The notes below the pieces were generated by a model. The model was not told the origin of the DNA. It was given only the letters and a program-made list of their open reading frames with translations, and did no database searches. From Vagococcus elongatus (GTDB lineage: Bacteria; Bacillota; Bacilli; Lactobacillales; Vagococcaceae), in NCBI RefSeq assembly GCF_003987645.1, contig NZ_NGKA01000010.1, positions 1-64,000 of the forward strand: a stretch of 64,000 bases of DNA, read 5' to 3'. The position numbers and the translations under genes are program-made. Numbering within the stretch: the stretch's first letter is position 1; each line of letters opens with the position of its first letter. Below are positions 1 through 9,798 of the stretch, one piece after another.

Positions 1-30
1 GACCTGATTCATGTTATAATCTTTGTACAT
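1..30 (-). CDS. 5' end of a possible transposase (cut by window edge)
   Basis: Ten codons read leftwards off the window from an ATG, giving MYKDYNMNQV, with a GGGAG ribosome site 8 bases upstream. The opening resembles the start of IS1182-type transposases from memory, but ten residues cannot prove it. A hairpin with A/T-rich arms lies about 70 bases upstream. Confidence 0.3.
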   Translation of the reverse strand, partial: MYKDYNMNQV

Positions 31-96
31 AGATAGCACTCCCTTTTGGTTATGGTTGGTACTTTAATTATACAAGGAAGTGCTATTTTTATCGCT

Positions 97-139
97 AAAA
101 AAAGGAACAAAATCATAAAAAGATTTCATTCCTTTTTTG
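97..139. terminator. A/T-flanked hairpin between IS-like gene and glp operon
   Basis: An imperfect inverted repeat (AAAAAAAGGAA...TTCCTTTTTTT) with a further AAATC/GATTT stem inside. It could stop transcription in either direction or be part of an IS end. No gene overlaps it. Confidence 0.35.
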
Positions 140-192
140 TTTTAAATGAGGACTTATGGGTCAGCCTCTTTTTTTATTCAATAAGAAAAAGT

Positions 193-228
193 CAAAAAAC
201 TACTGATTCCATTACCTGAATCAGTAGT
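193..228 (-). terminator. Terminator of the glpKOF operon
   Basis: A perfect 11-bp stem (ACTACTGATTC / GAATCAGTAGT) with an 8-base loop, followed on the minus strand by six T. It lies 20 bases past the glpF stop. Confidence 0.85.
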
Positions 229-248
229 CTGTGATTATATGAAAATTT

Positions 249-965
249 CTAAACCATCACATTATAAACCAGTACAGCAATTATCCCGCCAATAATCGGT
301 CCTACAACAGGAATCCATGAATAAGTCCAGTCAGAAGTGCCTTTATTAGCAATCGGCAAAATCTCATGAGCGATACGCGGTCCTAAATCACGGGCAGGGT
401 TGATAGCATAACCTGTAGGTCCTCCTAACGAAAGTCCGATGGATAAAATCAGAAATCCTACTGCCAAAACATTGACCCCTCCGGCAAACTCATGTTGCGA
501 GAATGACAAAATACCTAAAACTAGTACAAATGTGCCGATAGCTTCAGTCGCTAAATTTGATGGTGAGTTCCTTACAGCGGGACCGGTGGCAAAACTCCCC
601 AATATGGCACCTTGATCTTTCGTTTCCGCCCAGTGGGGAAGATACGCAATCCAGACCAAAACGGCACCGACAATCGCCCCTAACATTTGAGCGATAATAA
701 AAGGAAGAACTAAGTGCCAGCTAAGGCTGCCTTCTATTGCCATCGCGATCGTTAACGCTGGATTTAGATGGGCTGGTCCCATGAAACCAGATATGTAAGC
801 TGCCATCGCCACTGCCATTGCCCATCCAAAAGTAATCACAATCCAACCCGATCCTTGAGCCTTGCTTTTATTCAAATTAACGGCTGCACAAACGCCATCT
901 CCTAATAAGATTAATAATAATGTCCCAATAAATTCCCCAAAAATTTGTGCCATATCCCCTGTCAT
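249..965 (-). CDS. glpF: Glycerol uptake facilitator GlpF
   Basis: Membrane channel of the MIP/aquaporin family that lets glycerol into the cell. The 238-residue protein has the two family NPA motifs at residues 68-70 and 190-192. The second is followed by Arg-Asp (NPARD), and that Asp is typical of glycerol channels rather than water channels. Six hydrophobic segments are visible. It is the last gene of glpK-glpO-glpF and starts one base after the glpO stop (TGACATG), with AGGAAGGGAG 8 bases before the ATG. A second ATG four codons in has its possible ribosome site too close, so the first is preferred. Confidence 0.95.
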   Translation of the reverse strand: MTGDMAQIFGEFIGTLLLILLGDGVCAAVNLNKSKAQGSGWIVITFGWAMAVAMAAYISGFMGPAHLNPALTIAMAIEGSLSWHLVLPFIIAQMLGAIVGAVLVWIAYLPHWAETKDQGAILGSFATGPAVRNSPSNLATEAIGTFVLVLGILSFSQHEFAGGVNVLAVGFLILSIGLSLGGPTGYAINPARDLGPRIAHEILPIANKGTSDWTYSWIPVVGPIIGGIIAVLVYNVMV

Positions 966-966
966 G

Positions 967-2805
967 TCAGTTTCTCCCTTCCTTTAGCTCCCTTAAATCT
1001 GATTCTGCAATTGCTTCATTCAACTCTTCAAAATAGCTCGTCTTCTGCTCTTTCGTCCAATTAAAGTAATTGGACATGGCATCAACAACAGGTTGTTTGA
1101 GTTCATCCAACGTATCACGACCAAATAGCATATGGTTGGTTCTACGAAGTAAATAATCTGTTGGCGTCAACACCATTTCTTCTTCCAATCCGTAGTACAG
1201 GCGAATGGATTCGGTCAGAGTTAAATTGTCAAACGGATTCACTTTTCCAATCAAATCAAACAATTCCCCGGCATTAGAACCATAAAAGTCCGAAATATAT
1301 CTTGCGTCTCCCCTTGACAGTCCTCGAAGCATTCCCTTGTTTGTATATTCTTCGATTGTTTCTTCCACTTTTTCCGAATCAAAATGGCCTCCGGAAATTT
1401 GATAGTTTTTGGAGTCGATTTCTCTAAATGACAAACCGTAGTTATCAAGCAGCAATTGTCGGATTAGTGTCAACGCTCCCTCTGCCATCTTCCGATAATC
1501 TGTAATTTTACCGCCGGATAAAGTAATCAGTCCATCTTCTTCCTGCTCAAGAGAACTCCCGCGAGAGACAGCTGATGGATTAGAATCCTTTTCTGCCAAG
1601 CTGTTTTTCAAACGACTCAAAACTGTTTCCACATCTTCTCGGCTAGCTTTTTTCATTTGATAATCAGCAACTACTTCTATAACACGTGCAAAGCTTTCAT
1701 CAGAAATTTTACCGCTATTTCCTCCATTGTAATCTGAGCCTGAATTGCCGGAAATCAGCGGACGCAGACCTGCCCAACTTGCCTCAATATCCTCGATACC
1801 GATAGTTGCTTCAGGAAAACGGAAATTAATGACTTCCAACAAATAGTCAACATCTTCATCTGTCACTTTAGGTGTCCGGTAATCCCCCTGATAGTCTGTG
1901 TCAGTCGTGCCAAAGTATGTTTTACTTTCACGAGGAATAACGAAAACCATTCTGCCATCTTGTTTGCCCGTATCGAAATACGTTGGTTGAGGCACAGGCA
2001 GCTTTTTACTGTCTACAACAAGATGCACGCCTTTGGTCGGTCTGAGGTAAGGAACGATGGAACCTTGTCGATTCAAGCTGCGGACTTTGTCTACCCATGG
2101 ACCGCTTGTATTGATGACAAGTTTTGACCGAATCTCAATGATGTCATCAGTCAGCAAATCCTTAGCTTTCACCCCGATAATTTGTCTTTGATTATCATAC
2201 AAAAAATCAACTGCTTCCATTTTGCTCGCCAAGTATGCACCATCTTCATTGGCTTGTTTGATGTTCTCAATGACTAGACGGGCATCGTTATTTCGAAAAT
2301 CCAAATAGACCCCGGCACCTAACAGCCCCTCTTTTTTAATATAGGGCTCACGCTCGATCACTTCTTCAGGTGTCAACATATAATTCTCATAACTGGTCCC
2401 TTTGACCCCAGCCAGTTGATCGTACAAATCCATAGCAATTTTTACAGAGAACATATTAAAGGTTGTTGCTCCCTCGCCCTCATAAATCGGAAGCAGCATG
2501 GGATCCGGTTTTGGTATATGAGGTGCCAAGTGTTGTACCACCGCACGTTCTGTAACCGTATCGGCAACGACCTCTACATCAAAATTCTTTAAATATCGGA
2601 TGCCCCCATGAACCAGTTTTGTTGAGCGGGAAGATGTTCCTTCTGAAAAATCCTGCATCTCAATCAGTCCGGTTTTTATACCGGAAGCTGCAGCTTGCAC
2701 TGCAACTCCGGCACCGGTAATTCCCCCGCCGATAATCAATAAATCCAGCTCTTCAGTCTGTAATTTTTTAATTGTTTCCTGCCTTGTTTTAATTGAAAAA
2801 CTCAT
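967..2805 (-). CDS. glpO: Alpha-glycerophosphate oxidase GlpO
   Basis: FAD enzyme that oxidises sn-glycerol 3-phosphate with O2 to dihydroxyacetone phosphate and H2O2. The 612 residues begin with a dinucleotide-binding motif GGGITGAG at 26-33. A polar insertion around residues 355-405 (rich in S, G, N, E and K) separates streptococcal/enterococcal oxidases from the GlpD dehydrogenases. It lies between glpK and glpF in the same direction, so it acts on the product of GlpK. It should be a significant source of peroxide during aerobic growth on glycerol. Confidence 0.95.
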   Translation of the reverse strand: MSFSIKTRQETIKKLQTEELDLLIIGGGITGAGVAVQAAASGIKTGLIEMQDFSEGTSSRSTKLVHGGIRYLKNFDVEVVADTVTERAVVQHLAPHIPKPDPMLLPIYEGEGATTFNMFSVKIAMDLYDQLAGVKGTSYENYMLTPEEVIEREPYIKKEGLLGAGVYLDFRNNDARLVIENIKQANEDGAYLASKMEAVDFLYDNQRQIIGVKAKDLLTDDIIEIRSKLVINTSGPWVDKVRSLNRQGSIVPYLRPTKGVHLVVDSKKLPVPQPTYFDTGKQDGRMVFVIPRESKTYFGTTDTDYQGDYRTPKVTDEDVDYLLEVINFRFPEATIGIEDIEASWAGLRPLISGNSGSDYNGGNSGKISDESFARVIEVVADYQMKKASREDVETVLSRLKNSLAEKDSNPSAVSRGSSLEQEEDGLITLSGGKITDYRKMAEGALTLIRQLLLDNYGLSFREIDSKNYQISGGHFDSEKVEETIEEYTNKGMLRGLSRGDARYISDFYGSNAGELFDLIGKVNPFDNLTLTESIRLYYGLEEEMVLTPTDYLLRRTNHMLFGRDTLDELKQPVVDAMSNYFNWTKEQKTSYFEELNEAIAESDLRELKEGRN

Positions 2806-2817
2806 AACAACAGCTCC

Positions 2818-4323
2818 TTACTGCTTTGGCTTAAATGTACGAGCAGCAGTTACTGCTTGTTGCCACCCAGAATATAGTTTCTCTCTATGTTCATCATCCA
2901 TGTTAGGCTCAAAAATCTTGCCGGCTTCGTAGGATTCTTTGATTTCATCAATATCTTTCCAGTATCCTACAGCCAAACCAGCTAAGAAAGCCGCACCTAA
3001 AGCAGTTGTTTCAAGATTGGCAGCCTTTTGAATCGGAGTATTGATGATATCTGCTTGAAATTGCATCAGATAGTCATTATTAGCCGCACCGCCATCTACT
3101 TTCAAAACAGGTATTTTAATTCCCGTATCAGCTTCCATGGTGTCGATAATGTCACGCACTTGATAAGCGATGGATTGAAGAGTTGCTTTTGCCACATCAT
3201 TGCGGTTGGTCCCACGAGTAATACCAAACATTGCCCCGCGGACGTCTTGATCCCAGTATGGAGCCCCTAGTCCGACAAAAGCCGGCACTACATAGACTTC
3301 ATCCTCATTATCCGATTTTCTTGCCATCTCTTCCGAATCCCCGGATTTCTCCATCAGCTGAAGACCGTCACGCAACCACTGGATTGAGGAGCCGGCAACA
3401 AAAATACTTCCTTCAAGCGCATAATAAATCTTGCCATTGATGCCATAGCCTATAGTTGTCAGTAGATTATTATGTGATAATTGCGGTTTTTCACCAGTAT
3501 TCATCACTATAAACGCACCGGTTCCATAAGTATTTTTTACCATCCCCGGTTCAAAAGCCATTTGTCCAAATAAAGCAGCCTGCTGATCTCCTGCCATACC
3601 GCAGATAGGAACTTCACTGCCATAAAAATGAAAACTCTTAGTATGACCATAAACTTCAGAGTTGGAACATACTTTTGGCAGCATTGAACGAGGAATATTT
3701 AAAAGATCTAAAATTTCCTGATCCCAATCTAATTTTTCAATATTAAACAGCATCGTTCTGCTGGCATTGGAATAATCGGTCACATGTGCACCGCCGTCTG
3801 TCAGTTTCCATGTCAGCCAAGTGTCAATCGTACCAAACATCAATTCACCCTTGTCAGCTTTTTCCTGCATGCCTGCCACATTATCCAATATCCAGCGAAT
3901 TTTTGTTGCAGAAAAATAAGAATCGATAATCAATCCGGTTTTTTTATGGAAAAAATCACCATGGCCTTCTGTTTTTAATTTTTCTGCAATCGGAGCTGAT
4001 TGTCTTGACTGCCAAACAATGGCATTATAGACAGGTTTGCCAGTTTCTCTATCCCAAATGACTGTTGTTTCACGCTGGTTGGTGATGCCGATTCCTACTA
4101 CTTGTTCTGGTTTGATTCCAGACTCGATGAACGCTCCTGCAATCACGGATTGAACAGAATTCCAAATTTCATTAGGATTGTGTTCTACCCATCCTTCTTG
4201 AGGAAAAATTTGGGTGAATTCTTTTTGAGAACTCCCAACCTGATTTCCCCGCTTGTCATAAATAATTGCTCGCGAACTTGTGGTGCCTTGGTCAATTGCC
4301 ATAATGTAAGTATTTTCTGTCAT
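2818..4323 (-). CDS. glpK: Glycerol kinase GlpK
   Basis: FGGY-family kinase that phosphorylates glycerol to glycerol 3-phosphate. The frame is open 45 bases further upstream. The ATG at 4323 is chosen because GGAGG lies 8 bases before it, the protein then has the usual 501 residues, and His232 falls exactly in the HFYGSE motif (residues 231-236), where enterococcal GlpK is activated by phosphorylation from PTS HPr. The N-terminal DQGTTSSRA nucleotide-binding motif is at 10-18. First gene of the glp operon. Expected control is by HPr phosphorylation of the protein and by a cre-like site in the leader. Confidence 0.97.
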   Translation of the reverse strand: MTENTYIMAIDQGTTSSRAIIYDKRGNQVGSSQKEFTQIFPQEGWVEHNPNEIWNSVQSVIAGAFIESGIKPEQVVGIGITNQRETTVIWDRETGKPVYNAIVWQSRQSAPIAEKLKTEGHGDFFHKKTGLIIDSYFSATKIRWILDNVAGMQEKADKGELMFGTIDTWLTWKLTDGGAHVTDYSNASRTMLFNIEKLDWDQEILDLLNIPRSMLPKVCSNSEVYGHTKSFHFYGSEVPICGMAGDQQAALFGQMAFEPGMVKNTYGTGAFIVMNTGEKPQLSHNNLLTTIGYGINGKIYYALEGSIFVAGSSIQWLRDGLQLMEKSGDSEEMARKSDNEDEVYVVPAFVGLGAPYWDQDVRGAMFGITRGTNRNDVAKATLQSIAYQVRDIIDTMEADTGIKIPVLKVDGGAANNDYLMQFQADIINTPIQKAANLETTALGAAFLAGLAVGYWKDIDEIKESYEAGKIFEPNMDDEHREKLYSGWQQAVTAARTFKPKQ

Positions 4324-4339
4324 CAACATTACCTCCATC

Positions 4340-4353
4340 TGTAATCGCTTTCT
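4340..4353 (-). promoter_or_regulatory. cre-like site in the glpK leader
   Basis: On the minus strand AGAAAGCGATTACA matches the CcpA consensus TGWAANCGNTNWCA at every fixed position but the first. It lies after the predicted transcription start and before the glpK ribosome site, a position expected for roadblock repression by CcpA. Confidence 0.65.
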
Positions 4354-4366
4354 GCGTTGCATCTCC

Positions 4367-4396
4367 ATAGTACCTTATTTTTGAAATGACGTACAA
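4367..4396 (-). promoter_or_regulatory. Promoter of glpKOF
   Basis: On the minus strand TTGTAC, an 18-base spacer, then TACTAT. It sits between the terminator of the upstream regulator and the cre-like site. Confidence 0.55.
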
Positions 4397-4435
4397 TCAA
4401 AAAATAACATCTCCTGCGTTTTTTTGACAGTAACC

Positions 4436-4476
4436 AAAAACTGACTGTGATAAATTATATATCACAGTCAGTTTTT
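4436..4476 (-). terminator. Terminator of the Mga-like regulator
   Basis: A perfect 17-bp stem (AAAAACTGACTGTGATA and its complement) with a 7-base loop. The regulator's TGA stop lies inside the stem. It ends in T's on both strands and separates the regulator from glpKOF. Confidence 0.85.
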
Positions 4477-5940
4477 ACTGATTCTCATTTTTTTCAAAAC
4501 TTCTTTTACTTGGTAAATATCATATTCAGAATAAAATTCAGACAAACAATATGTTTGAGGCAGTCCGGAATATTTTTTCTCAACAAGGGAAGTCGTTAAA
4601 ATCAAATCATAGCTTTTATTTTTTTGGTACAATTCCAGTTCTACACCAATCATCGGACGCAGCTCTATCAGCAACAACTGATAGAAAGGTTCACAATATG
4701 ACGCCTTCTCTTCAAAATCAATCGCCACTTTGATTGTTTTAGTCATTAGAAAATCTATCATTGACAACACACTGGCGTATCTGAGTAACGTGGTGTCATG
4801 CAGTGTATTCTGAGAGTGGTAAGGCTGGTGAATCTGGTCCAAAGCCAGATTCAACAAACGATCCAGCAGCGTTACTAAAGTATTTCCAAGCAGCAACTTT
4901 TGCCTCTCCAGCATATTTTGGCGATGATAGACTTCAAGCTTTCCTTTGAAAAAATAAAGCTGACTATTGATATGTGACACTTGATAGCCCACCTTTTTTT
5001 CCAGCTGGATTGATAACCGGCGAGGACGATAATGAAGCAAAATAGTTTCGCGAACAAAAACATCCATCATGGCAGTTGGAAGTTTCTTGCTGCGAGAGAT
5101 ATCATACTCATAAAATCTTTCTTCATCAAATAGTGAAAAAGAAACTAGGAACACATAAAACATCATACTTTCTGCTTGGATGCTCTCAGTCGGCAAATAA
5201 CTAAAGTAATCTTGCATCAAACTCGACACTTGCTGATACAACGAATCAGCAAGATAGGACGTCATCTTCTCTTGTAATTTGACTGTATTTGTTTTTTTAT
5301 TATTCAAACGTTTTTTTGTAATGGTGAGCCAGCAATTAATTTTTTTCTCAGCACTTTCATTGAAAGTTGTTTTTAACTTTTTTTCCAATTCTCTAATAAA
5401 TCTTTGATTTTGAGAATCAGCAAATGAATAGTCGTTCGCCTTATTTTTTATTAAAAAACGATACAGCTGAAAATAAAAATATCTGACTTGAAGTTCCTCT
5501 CCTTGAAGACAGCCATTTTTTATTTGAATATCAAATTCTGACAGTGATCCGTTTAATTCTTTTATCTTACGGAATAATGTGGATTCACTCAGGGAGAGGG
5601 TGGTAACCAATTTAACTGTTGTAAACTCCTGATAGGACAGCAAGTAATCTAAGATGTTAAATTTTATCGCATCTTCTAAGAAAAAGGCCAGTATACTCTC
5701 AAAATTTACTTCTTCCGGCAAGTGCAAAGTTATTTTAACAGCATCTACCGTGATGCCTCCTCGTACTCGAAACACATGCAAGTGATTAATTTCTTCGATG
5801 TATTGATCAAATCCGCTTTTAGACAATCCAATTTCAGCCCTCAAGAGATTAAGCGGCATGCTTCCTCCATTTAATATTAGACTGCGTAAAATTTTCACTT
5901 GTAATTGTTCTTTCTTTTCCAACAATTGGTCAACCTTCAT
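4468..5940 (-). CDS. Mga-family transcriptional regulator
   Basis: A 490-residue cytoplasmic regulator with two N-terminal helix-turn-helix segments (about residues 15-55 and 95-135) and a long helical middle, the layout of Mga/AtxA-type regulators. Members of this family often carry PTS-regulation domains, but I cannot confirm phosphorylated histidines here. The ATG at 5940 has AAGGAG 9 bases upstream; an in-frame start 27 bases earlier has no site. It lies directly upstream of glpKOF in the same direction but behind a strong terminator. Control of the glp genes is an inference from position. Confidence 0.75.
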   Translation of the reverse strand: MKVDQLLEKKEQLQVKILRSLILNGGSMPLNLLRAEIGLSKSGFDQYIEEINHLHVFRVRGGITVDAVKITLHLPEEVNFESILAFFLEDAIKFNILDYLLSYQEFTTVKLVTTLSLSESTLFRKIKELNGSLSEFDIQIKNGCLQGEELQVRYFYFQLYRFLIKNKANDYSFADSQNQRFIRELEKKLKTTFNESAEKKINCWLTITKKRLNNKKTNTVKLQEKMTSYLADSLYQQVSSLMQDYFSYLPTESIQAESMMFYVFLVSFSLFDEERFYEYDISRSKKLPTAMMDVFVRETILLHYRPRRLSIQLEKKVGYQVSHINSQLYFFKGKLEVYHRQNMLERQKLLLGNTLVTLLDRLLNLALDQIHQPYHSQNTLHDTTLLRYASVLSMIDFLMTKTIKVAIDFEEKASYCEPFYQLLLIELRPMIGVELELYQKNKSYDLILTTSLVEKKYSGLPQTYCLSEFYSEYDIYQVKEVLKKMRISKN

Positions 5941-6849
5941 CAGCTCATACTCCTTAATAAGAATCAATCAATGCAAATGATCATAATTTCAAAAAAAATA
6001 GAATTATATCGTTAATATCTTCAACTTTATCTCCGTTAACTTCTCTCTTGGCACCAGTACATCAGCCCTGACTGTTTAAGTCAGTTAAATTCATTTGAGC
6101 AGGGCTAAATTTAATGTTTTTAGCTTTTTGTTCAAAAAATTATACATTCATGGAAACGATCATCTTGAAATGTGATGTTGTTTTCTGGAAAGGTCACTTG
6201 TTTTGAACAATTTCGTACCTGCTTCTCTTACCTAAAACCATCATGTTTCCATAGTAACATGATATATTTTTTTCTCAAAGATTTACCTTGAATATGATAA
6301 GATAATTATAAAAAAACGAGAGTCATTTTAAATTTATTAAGATAAACATCTTAAAACATCGTCATAACACGTTTTTAAACAACGAATTCCTATCACTTGA
6401 TTACTCTCATATAACGATTCACATTTTAATGGTTTCGATTTACCTTTAAATAGTTTGTGAATTTTATTCATTTGTTGCCGTTTAATCAGTGCGACAGTTT
6501 TGTGGTAAATGCGGCGTTACAAAAGCTGCTTCATATTGTTTATACCCCCAATCGAATGAACAGATGATAAGATTACGCTGGTCTAAGACATTTTATGATG
6601 AATTAAAAATATTTTTTCTTAACGTAAAACAACTTTCAGATTAAATTTTTTTCTCTATTATTTGTGAAAAATATTTTATTTCAGCTATTTTAAAGGATTT
6701 TTCTACAATTCACTTAACAAAGCCTCAGGCCCTAAAAATGTCTATTATCTTAATTTTTTTCAAGTTCTTACAAACCTTTTCAGTCTCACTCTACCTCAAA
6801 ATCTCAACATCTGTTATAATAATTGTAAACAATTGAAAGGAGAAATATT
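5941..6849. other. Gene-free AT-rich region with hairpins
   Basis: No open frame of note on either strand. It holds a nested inverted repeat at about 6064-6106 (AGCCCTG / CAGGGCT) and a terminator-like hairpin at 6240-6263 (ATCATGTT / AACATGAT) followed by T's on the plus strand. Together these could mark an unannotated small RNA, but I see no convincing promoter for it. Confidence 0.4.
6812..6820 (+). promoter_or_regulatory. Extended -10 promoter of the flavodoxin gene
   Basis: TGTTATAAT (TGnTATAAT) about 30 bases before the flavodoxin start. The -35 region is poor. Confidence 0.55.
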
Positions 6850-7290
6850 ATGGCAATAGCAAAATTAGTATATGCAAGTCAAGGCGGCAACACTGAAGAA
6901 GTAGCTGAAATCGTTGAAAGAGCTCTAGAAGAAAATGGACTAGAGGTCGAAAAAGAAGAGGTAGATGATGTAGATATCGACTTTTTCGAAGACGGCGACC
7001 TTTTCATCGTGGCAACTTTCACTTATAGTGATGGTGTACCAGATGAATTTGAAGATTTCTTTGATGATTTGAAAGAACAAGACTTCAGCAATAAAATTTT
7101 TGGTGTCGTAGGATCTGGCGACACTTCGTACGATCATTTTGGTCAAGCGATTGATGAATTTGAAGAAGTCTTTTTAGAAATCGGCGGAATCAAAGGGGCT
7201 GACTCTGTAAAAGTAGAATTAGCACCTGAGGATGACGATGTGGAAGCATTGGAAAAATTCGCCAAAGAAATTGCTTCTAAAGTCCAATAA
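6850..7290 (+). CDS. Flavodoxin
   Basis: Small acidic FMN electron carrier of 146 residues. The phosphate-binding loop is ASQGGNTEE (residues 9-17). The two isoalloxazine loops are TYSDG near residue 58 and GSGDTSY near residue 88. The surface is strongly acidic, as usual. The start has GAAAGGAG 7 bases upstream. It is monocistronic and convergent with a flavodiiron protein gene, sharing one bidirectional terminator. The pairing suggests, but does not show, that it passes electrons to that enzyme. Confidence 0.93.
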   Translation: MAIAKLVYASQGGNTEEVAEIVERALEENGLEVEKEEVDDVDIDFFEDGDLFIVATFTYSDGVPDEFEDFFDDLKEQDFSNKIFGVVGSGDTSYDHFGQAIDEFEEVFLEIGGIKGADSVKVELAPEDDDVEALEKFAKEIASKVQ

Positions 7291-7296
7291 CATAAA

Positions 7297-7343
7297 AATA
7301 AGCTGAACTCCCAAGTGGTTGGGTGGTTCAGCTTATTTATTTT
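7297..7343. terminator. Bidirectional terminator between flavodoxin and flavodiiron genes
   Basis: A 12-bp stem AATAAGCTGAAC / GTTCAGCTTATT followed by T's on the plus strand and A's before it, so it serves both convergent genes. Confidence 0.85.
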
Positions 7344-7360
7344 TCATTTCTCTTGTTGAA

Positions 7361-8572
7361 TTACGCGTTGAGTGACGCGACAATCGCATCTGCCAGTGCT
7401 TCAATCTCCGGCACGTTATCAACTTTAACTGAGGATGAAATTTTTACAGGTTCACCCACAATTTCAAAATGTTTTGGATCTTCGAAGTAACTTTCCATCG
7501 TTTTCAAAGCTGCGCCGCCCCAAGTCGCATTGGTCATAAAGGAAATCTTGCGGTTTTGCAAATTCAAACGCAAAGCCTCTCTGATAACTGTATCCATCTT
7601 ATACATCAAATCTCCATTATAGTTAGGCGATGCCAAAACAATATGGGAGTAGCTCCACATCTCCGACATCAATAATGACGGGTCAGTGTTAGAGATATCG
7701 TACAGACGCAGATTTTTCACGCCTTTTTCAGCAAGCATTGTTGCTAAATTTCCCACTGCATTTTCCGTATTGCCATACATAGAACCAAAAAGGATTAGCA
7801 CACTTTCTTGTTCCGGCTCATAACTTGCCCATTGGCGATAACGATCAATCATATATGAAATATGCTCTTTGTCACGGAAAATCGGCCCATGAAGAGGAAG
7901 AATCATATTGATAGGCAAGCCATTCAGCTTTTTGAGGACTTTTAGTACGTTAGATCCAAATTTACCAATGATATTGACAAAATAGCGGCGACTTTCTTCT
8001 TTAATTCGTCCATCAAAGTCCAATTCATCAGAAAACAGGTTTCCGTCAAGCGGTGAGAAAGAACCAAAACCATCAGCTGAAAATAGAAAGCCGTCACTGA
8101 TATCATAGCTGAACATAACTTCCGGCCAGTGAACATTTGGCGCCATAATAAATTTCAGTGTCCGTTTTCCTAATTCTAAGGTGTCTCCCCCTTTTACTGG
8201 ATGATAATTATCTTTCACATGCACATCGTAAAACTGTTCCAAAAACTTGAAGGTGGTTTTATTCCCGACTAACTTAACGTCAGGGAAACGTCGCAAAACT
8301 GCTTCGATGTTCGCACAGTGATCCGGCTCCATGTGATGGATGATTAGATAGTCAAGTTCTCTGCCGCCTAAAGCATGAAGGATATTTTCCATGTAAATAT
8401 CACTGATCGAAGAGTCCACAGTATCAAGCAAAGCAGTCTTTTCATCTAAGAGAACGTAGGAATTATAGGACATCCCATGAGCTAGAGGGAAAAGGTTTTC
8501 AAATAACTGTACCTGTCGATCTGTCGCTCCGACCCAAATGATGTCATCGGTGATTTTTCTTGTATTATGCAT
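7361..8572 (-). CDS. fprA: Flavodiiron protein (FprA type)
   Basis: Soluble enzyme that reduces O2 to water and/or NO to N2O. The N-terminal metallo-beta-lactamase domain carries the diiron ligands: H80-x-E82-x-D84-H85 in HHMEPDH, His in NVHWPE, Asp in SADGFGS and His in LPLHGP. The C-terminal flavodoxin domain (about residue 255 on) has FGSMYGNTE, SPNYNGD and TWGGAA loops for FMN. The 403-residue length is typical of two-domain members without a fused rubredoxin. The start has AGGAGG 5 bases upstream and a TATAAT-like element at 8607-8612. Likely role: oxygen or NO detoxification. Confidence 0.92.
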   Translation of the reverse strand: MHNTRKITDDIIWVGATDRQVQLFENLFPLAHGMSYNSYVLLDEKTALLDTVDSSISDIYMENILHALGGRELDYLIIHHMEPDHCANIEAVLRRFPDVKLVGNKTTFKFLEQFYDVHVKDNYHPVKGGDTLELGKRTLKFIMAPNVHWPEVMFSYDISDGFLFSADGFGSFSPLDGNLFSDELDFDGRIKEESRRYFVNIIGKFGSNVLKVLKKLNGLPINMILPLHGPIFRDKEHISYMIDRYRQWASYEPEQESVLILFGSMYGNTENAVGNLATMLAEKGVKNLRLYDISNTDPSLLMSEMWSYSHIVLASPNYNGDLMYKMDTVIREALRLNLQNRKISFMTNATWGGAALKTMESYFEDPKHFEIVGEPVKISSSVKVDNVPEIEALADAIVASLNA

Positions 8573-8717
8573 AAGTTCCTCCTATTAAATCATTATTACA
8601 TTGCCCATTATACTCCATATTAGTGAACAATTCCACAAGAAGACGTATGAGAGATTAACTATTATCAGCGGTTTACCCTTCTCTTTTTCCTAAAAAACCG
8701 CCTCTTGATAAGCTTAT

Positions 8718-8759
8718 AAAAAATTCTTCCTAAGCCCTTTAAAAAAGACTTAGAAAGAA
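8718..8759 (-). terminator. Terminator downstream of the TMEM175-like gene
   Basis: An 11-bp stem with one G-U pair (TTCTTTCTAAG / CTTAGGAAGAA read on the minus strand) followed by six T. It lies about 150 bases after the stop codon; the stretch between holds no gene. Confidence 0.6.
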
Positions 8760-8914
8760 TGAAAAATAAAAATCCCTTGCTATAATTTTAACAAAATCAA
8801 CTAAAACCCGTAAAGCCATCTCAACATACCTTCAAGACAAGCTTTTTGATAATCTTTTCAGTAAATTCTATTCATATATTAAAAACATTCACAGCTGCCA
8901 GTGATTATAACTCT

Positions 8915-9478
8915 TTAGCCCAAAAAATGTTCGATTTTTTTGTTAGGGGAAATCCACAAAAGGATCATCAAAAGATTCACCAGACAAACCATGATAGGAT
9001 TGATTACTATCCCTAGAATCAATGCCACGATATTCAATAAAATGGAAAAAACCGTCTTCCGAAAATCCGCTTTAATAATCGGCTCTTCGTTGCTCTTGGA
9101 AAGTGTGATTACCATCAACAAGAAGGCACAATCTGCCAAACAAATGACCAAACCGTACAGTAGTTGGGGAAACAGACTAAACAGATGTTCACTGATCCAA
9201 GCGGTGGAAAAAGGGAATAATGTCAAACTGAATAAGAAAAAAATATTGGCCCAAAGAACTTTACTGTTGATTTTTTTTGCTACCTGAAAAAGATGATGAT
9301 GATTCAGCCAGTAAATCGCTACTAGACTAAAACTTAAAAGATAAATAAACACACCATGCTCAATCCCCAGCAAATCTTTTAGTGAATCTCCTTTAGGTGG
9401 CGTCAAATTTAGAACTAAAATAGTGATGACAATGGCGATAACCCCATCAGAAAAAGCTTCTAATCTTCCTGTTGACAT
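8915..9478 (-). CDS. TMEM175-family (DUF1211) membrane protein
   Basis: A 187-residue protein with about five to six membrane segments. The N-terminal motif RLEAFSDGVIAI matches the RxxxFSDG signature of prokaryotic TMEM175 potassium channels. It is probably a K+-permeable or related ion channel; the ion is inferred from the family. Monocistronic, facing away from the pyruvate oxidase gene. Confidence 0.85.
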   Translation of the reverse strand: MSTGRLEAFSDGVIAIVITILVLNLTPPKGDSLKDLLGIEHGVFIYLLSFSLVAIYWLNHHHLFQVAKKINSKVLWANIFFLFSLTLFPFSTAWISEHLFSLFPQLLYGLVICLADCAFLLMVITLSKSNEEPIIKADFRKTVFSILLNIVALILGIVINPIMVCLVNLLMILLWISPNKKIEHFLG

Positions 9479-9763
9479 AGTTTCATTCCTCCAAATTTAA
9501 GTATGATGGGCTTTTGTCGGTTATTTTTTTAGAGCATTATTTGAAACAATAGCCGATGGAGCGTACTGTTTTTAAACAATCCGTCCATGTGAGTCCATGT
9601 GATAAGTATAGACAAATTTTTTTAATTTGACAAATGAAATTATATAAATATCAGCTGAAGCTCTCCAATTATTTTCAATAGATAAGATATTTATTTCACA
9701 TTAATTATTTCTAATATACTATTAATGAAACTATGACTATCAAACACCAATCTAATCTTGCTG

Positions 9764-9772
9764 TGGTATAAT
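9764..9772 (+). promoter_or_regulatory. Extended -10 promoter of pyruvate oxidase
   Basis: TGGTATAAT lies 27 bases before the ATG, with no good -35. The 320-base region shared with the divergent channel gene also has a tandem GTCCATGTGA repeat near 9592-9611, which could bind a regulator. Confidence 0.5.
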
Positions 9773-9798
9773 TATTTATAAGAAATGGAGGAATTTTT

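Noticed and set aside
6064-6275. Small RNA between the Mga-like and flavodoxin genes
   Set aside because: Hairpins are present, but no promoter with acceptable -10 and -35 elements precedes them.
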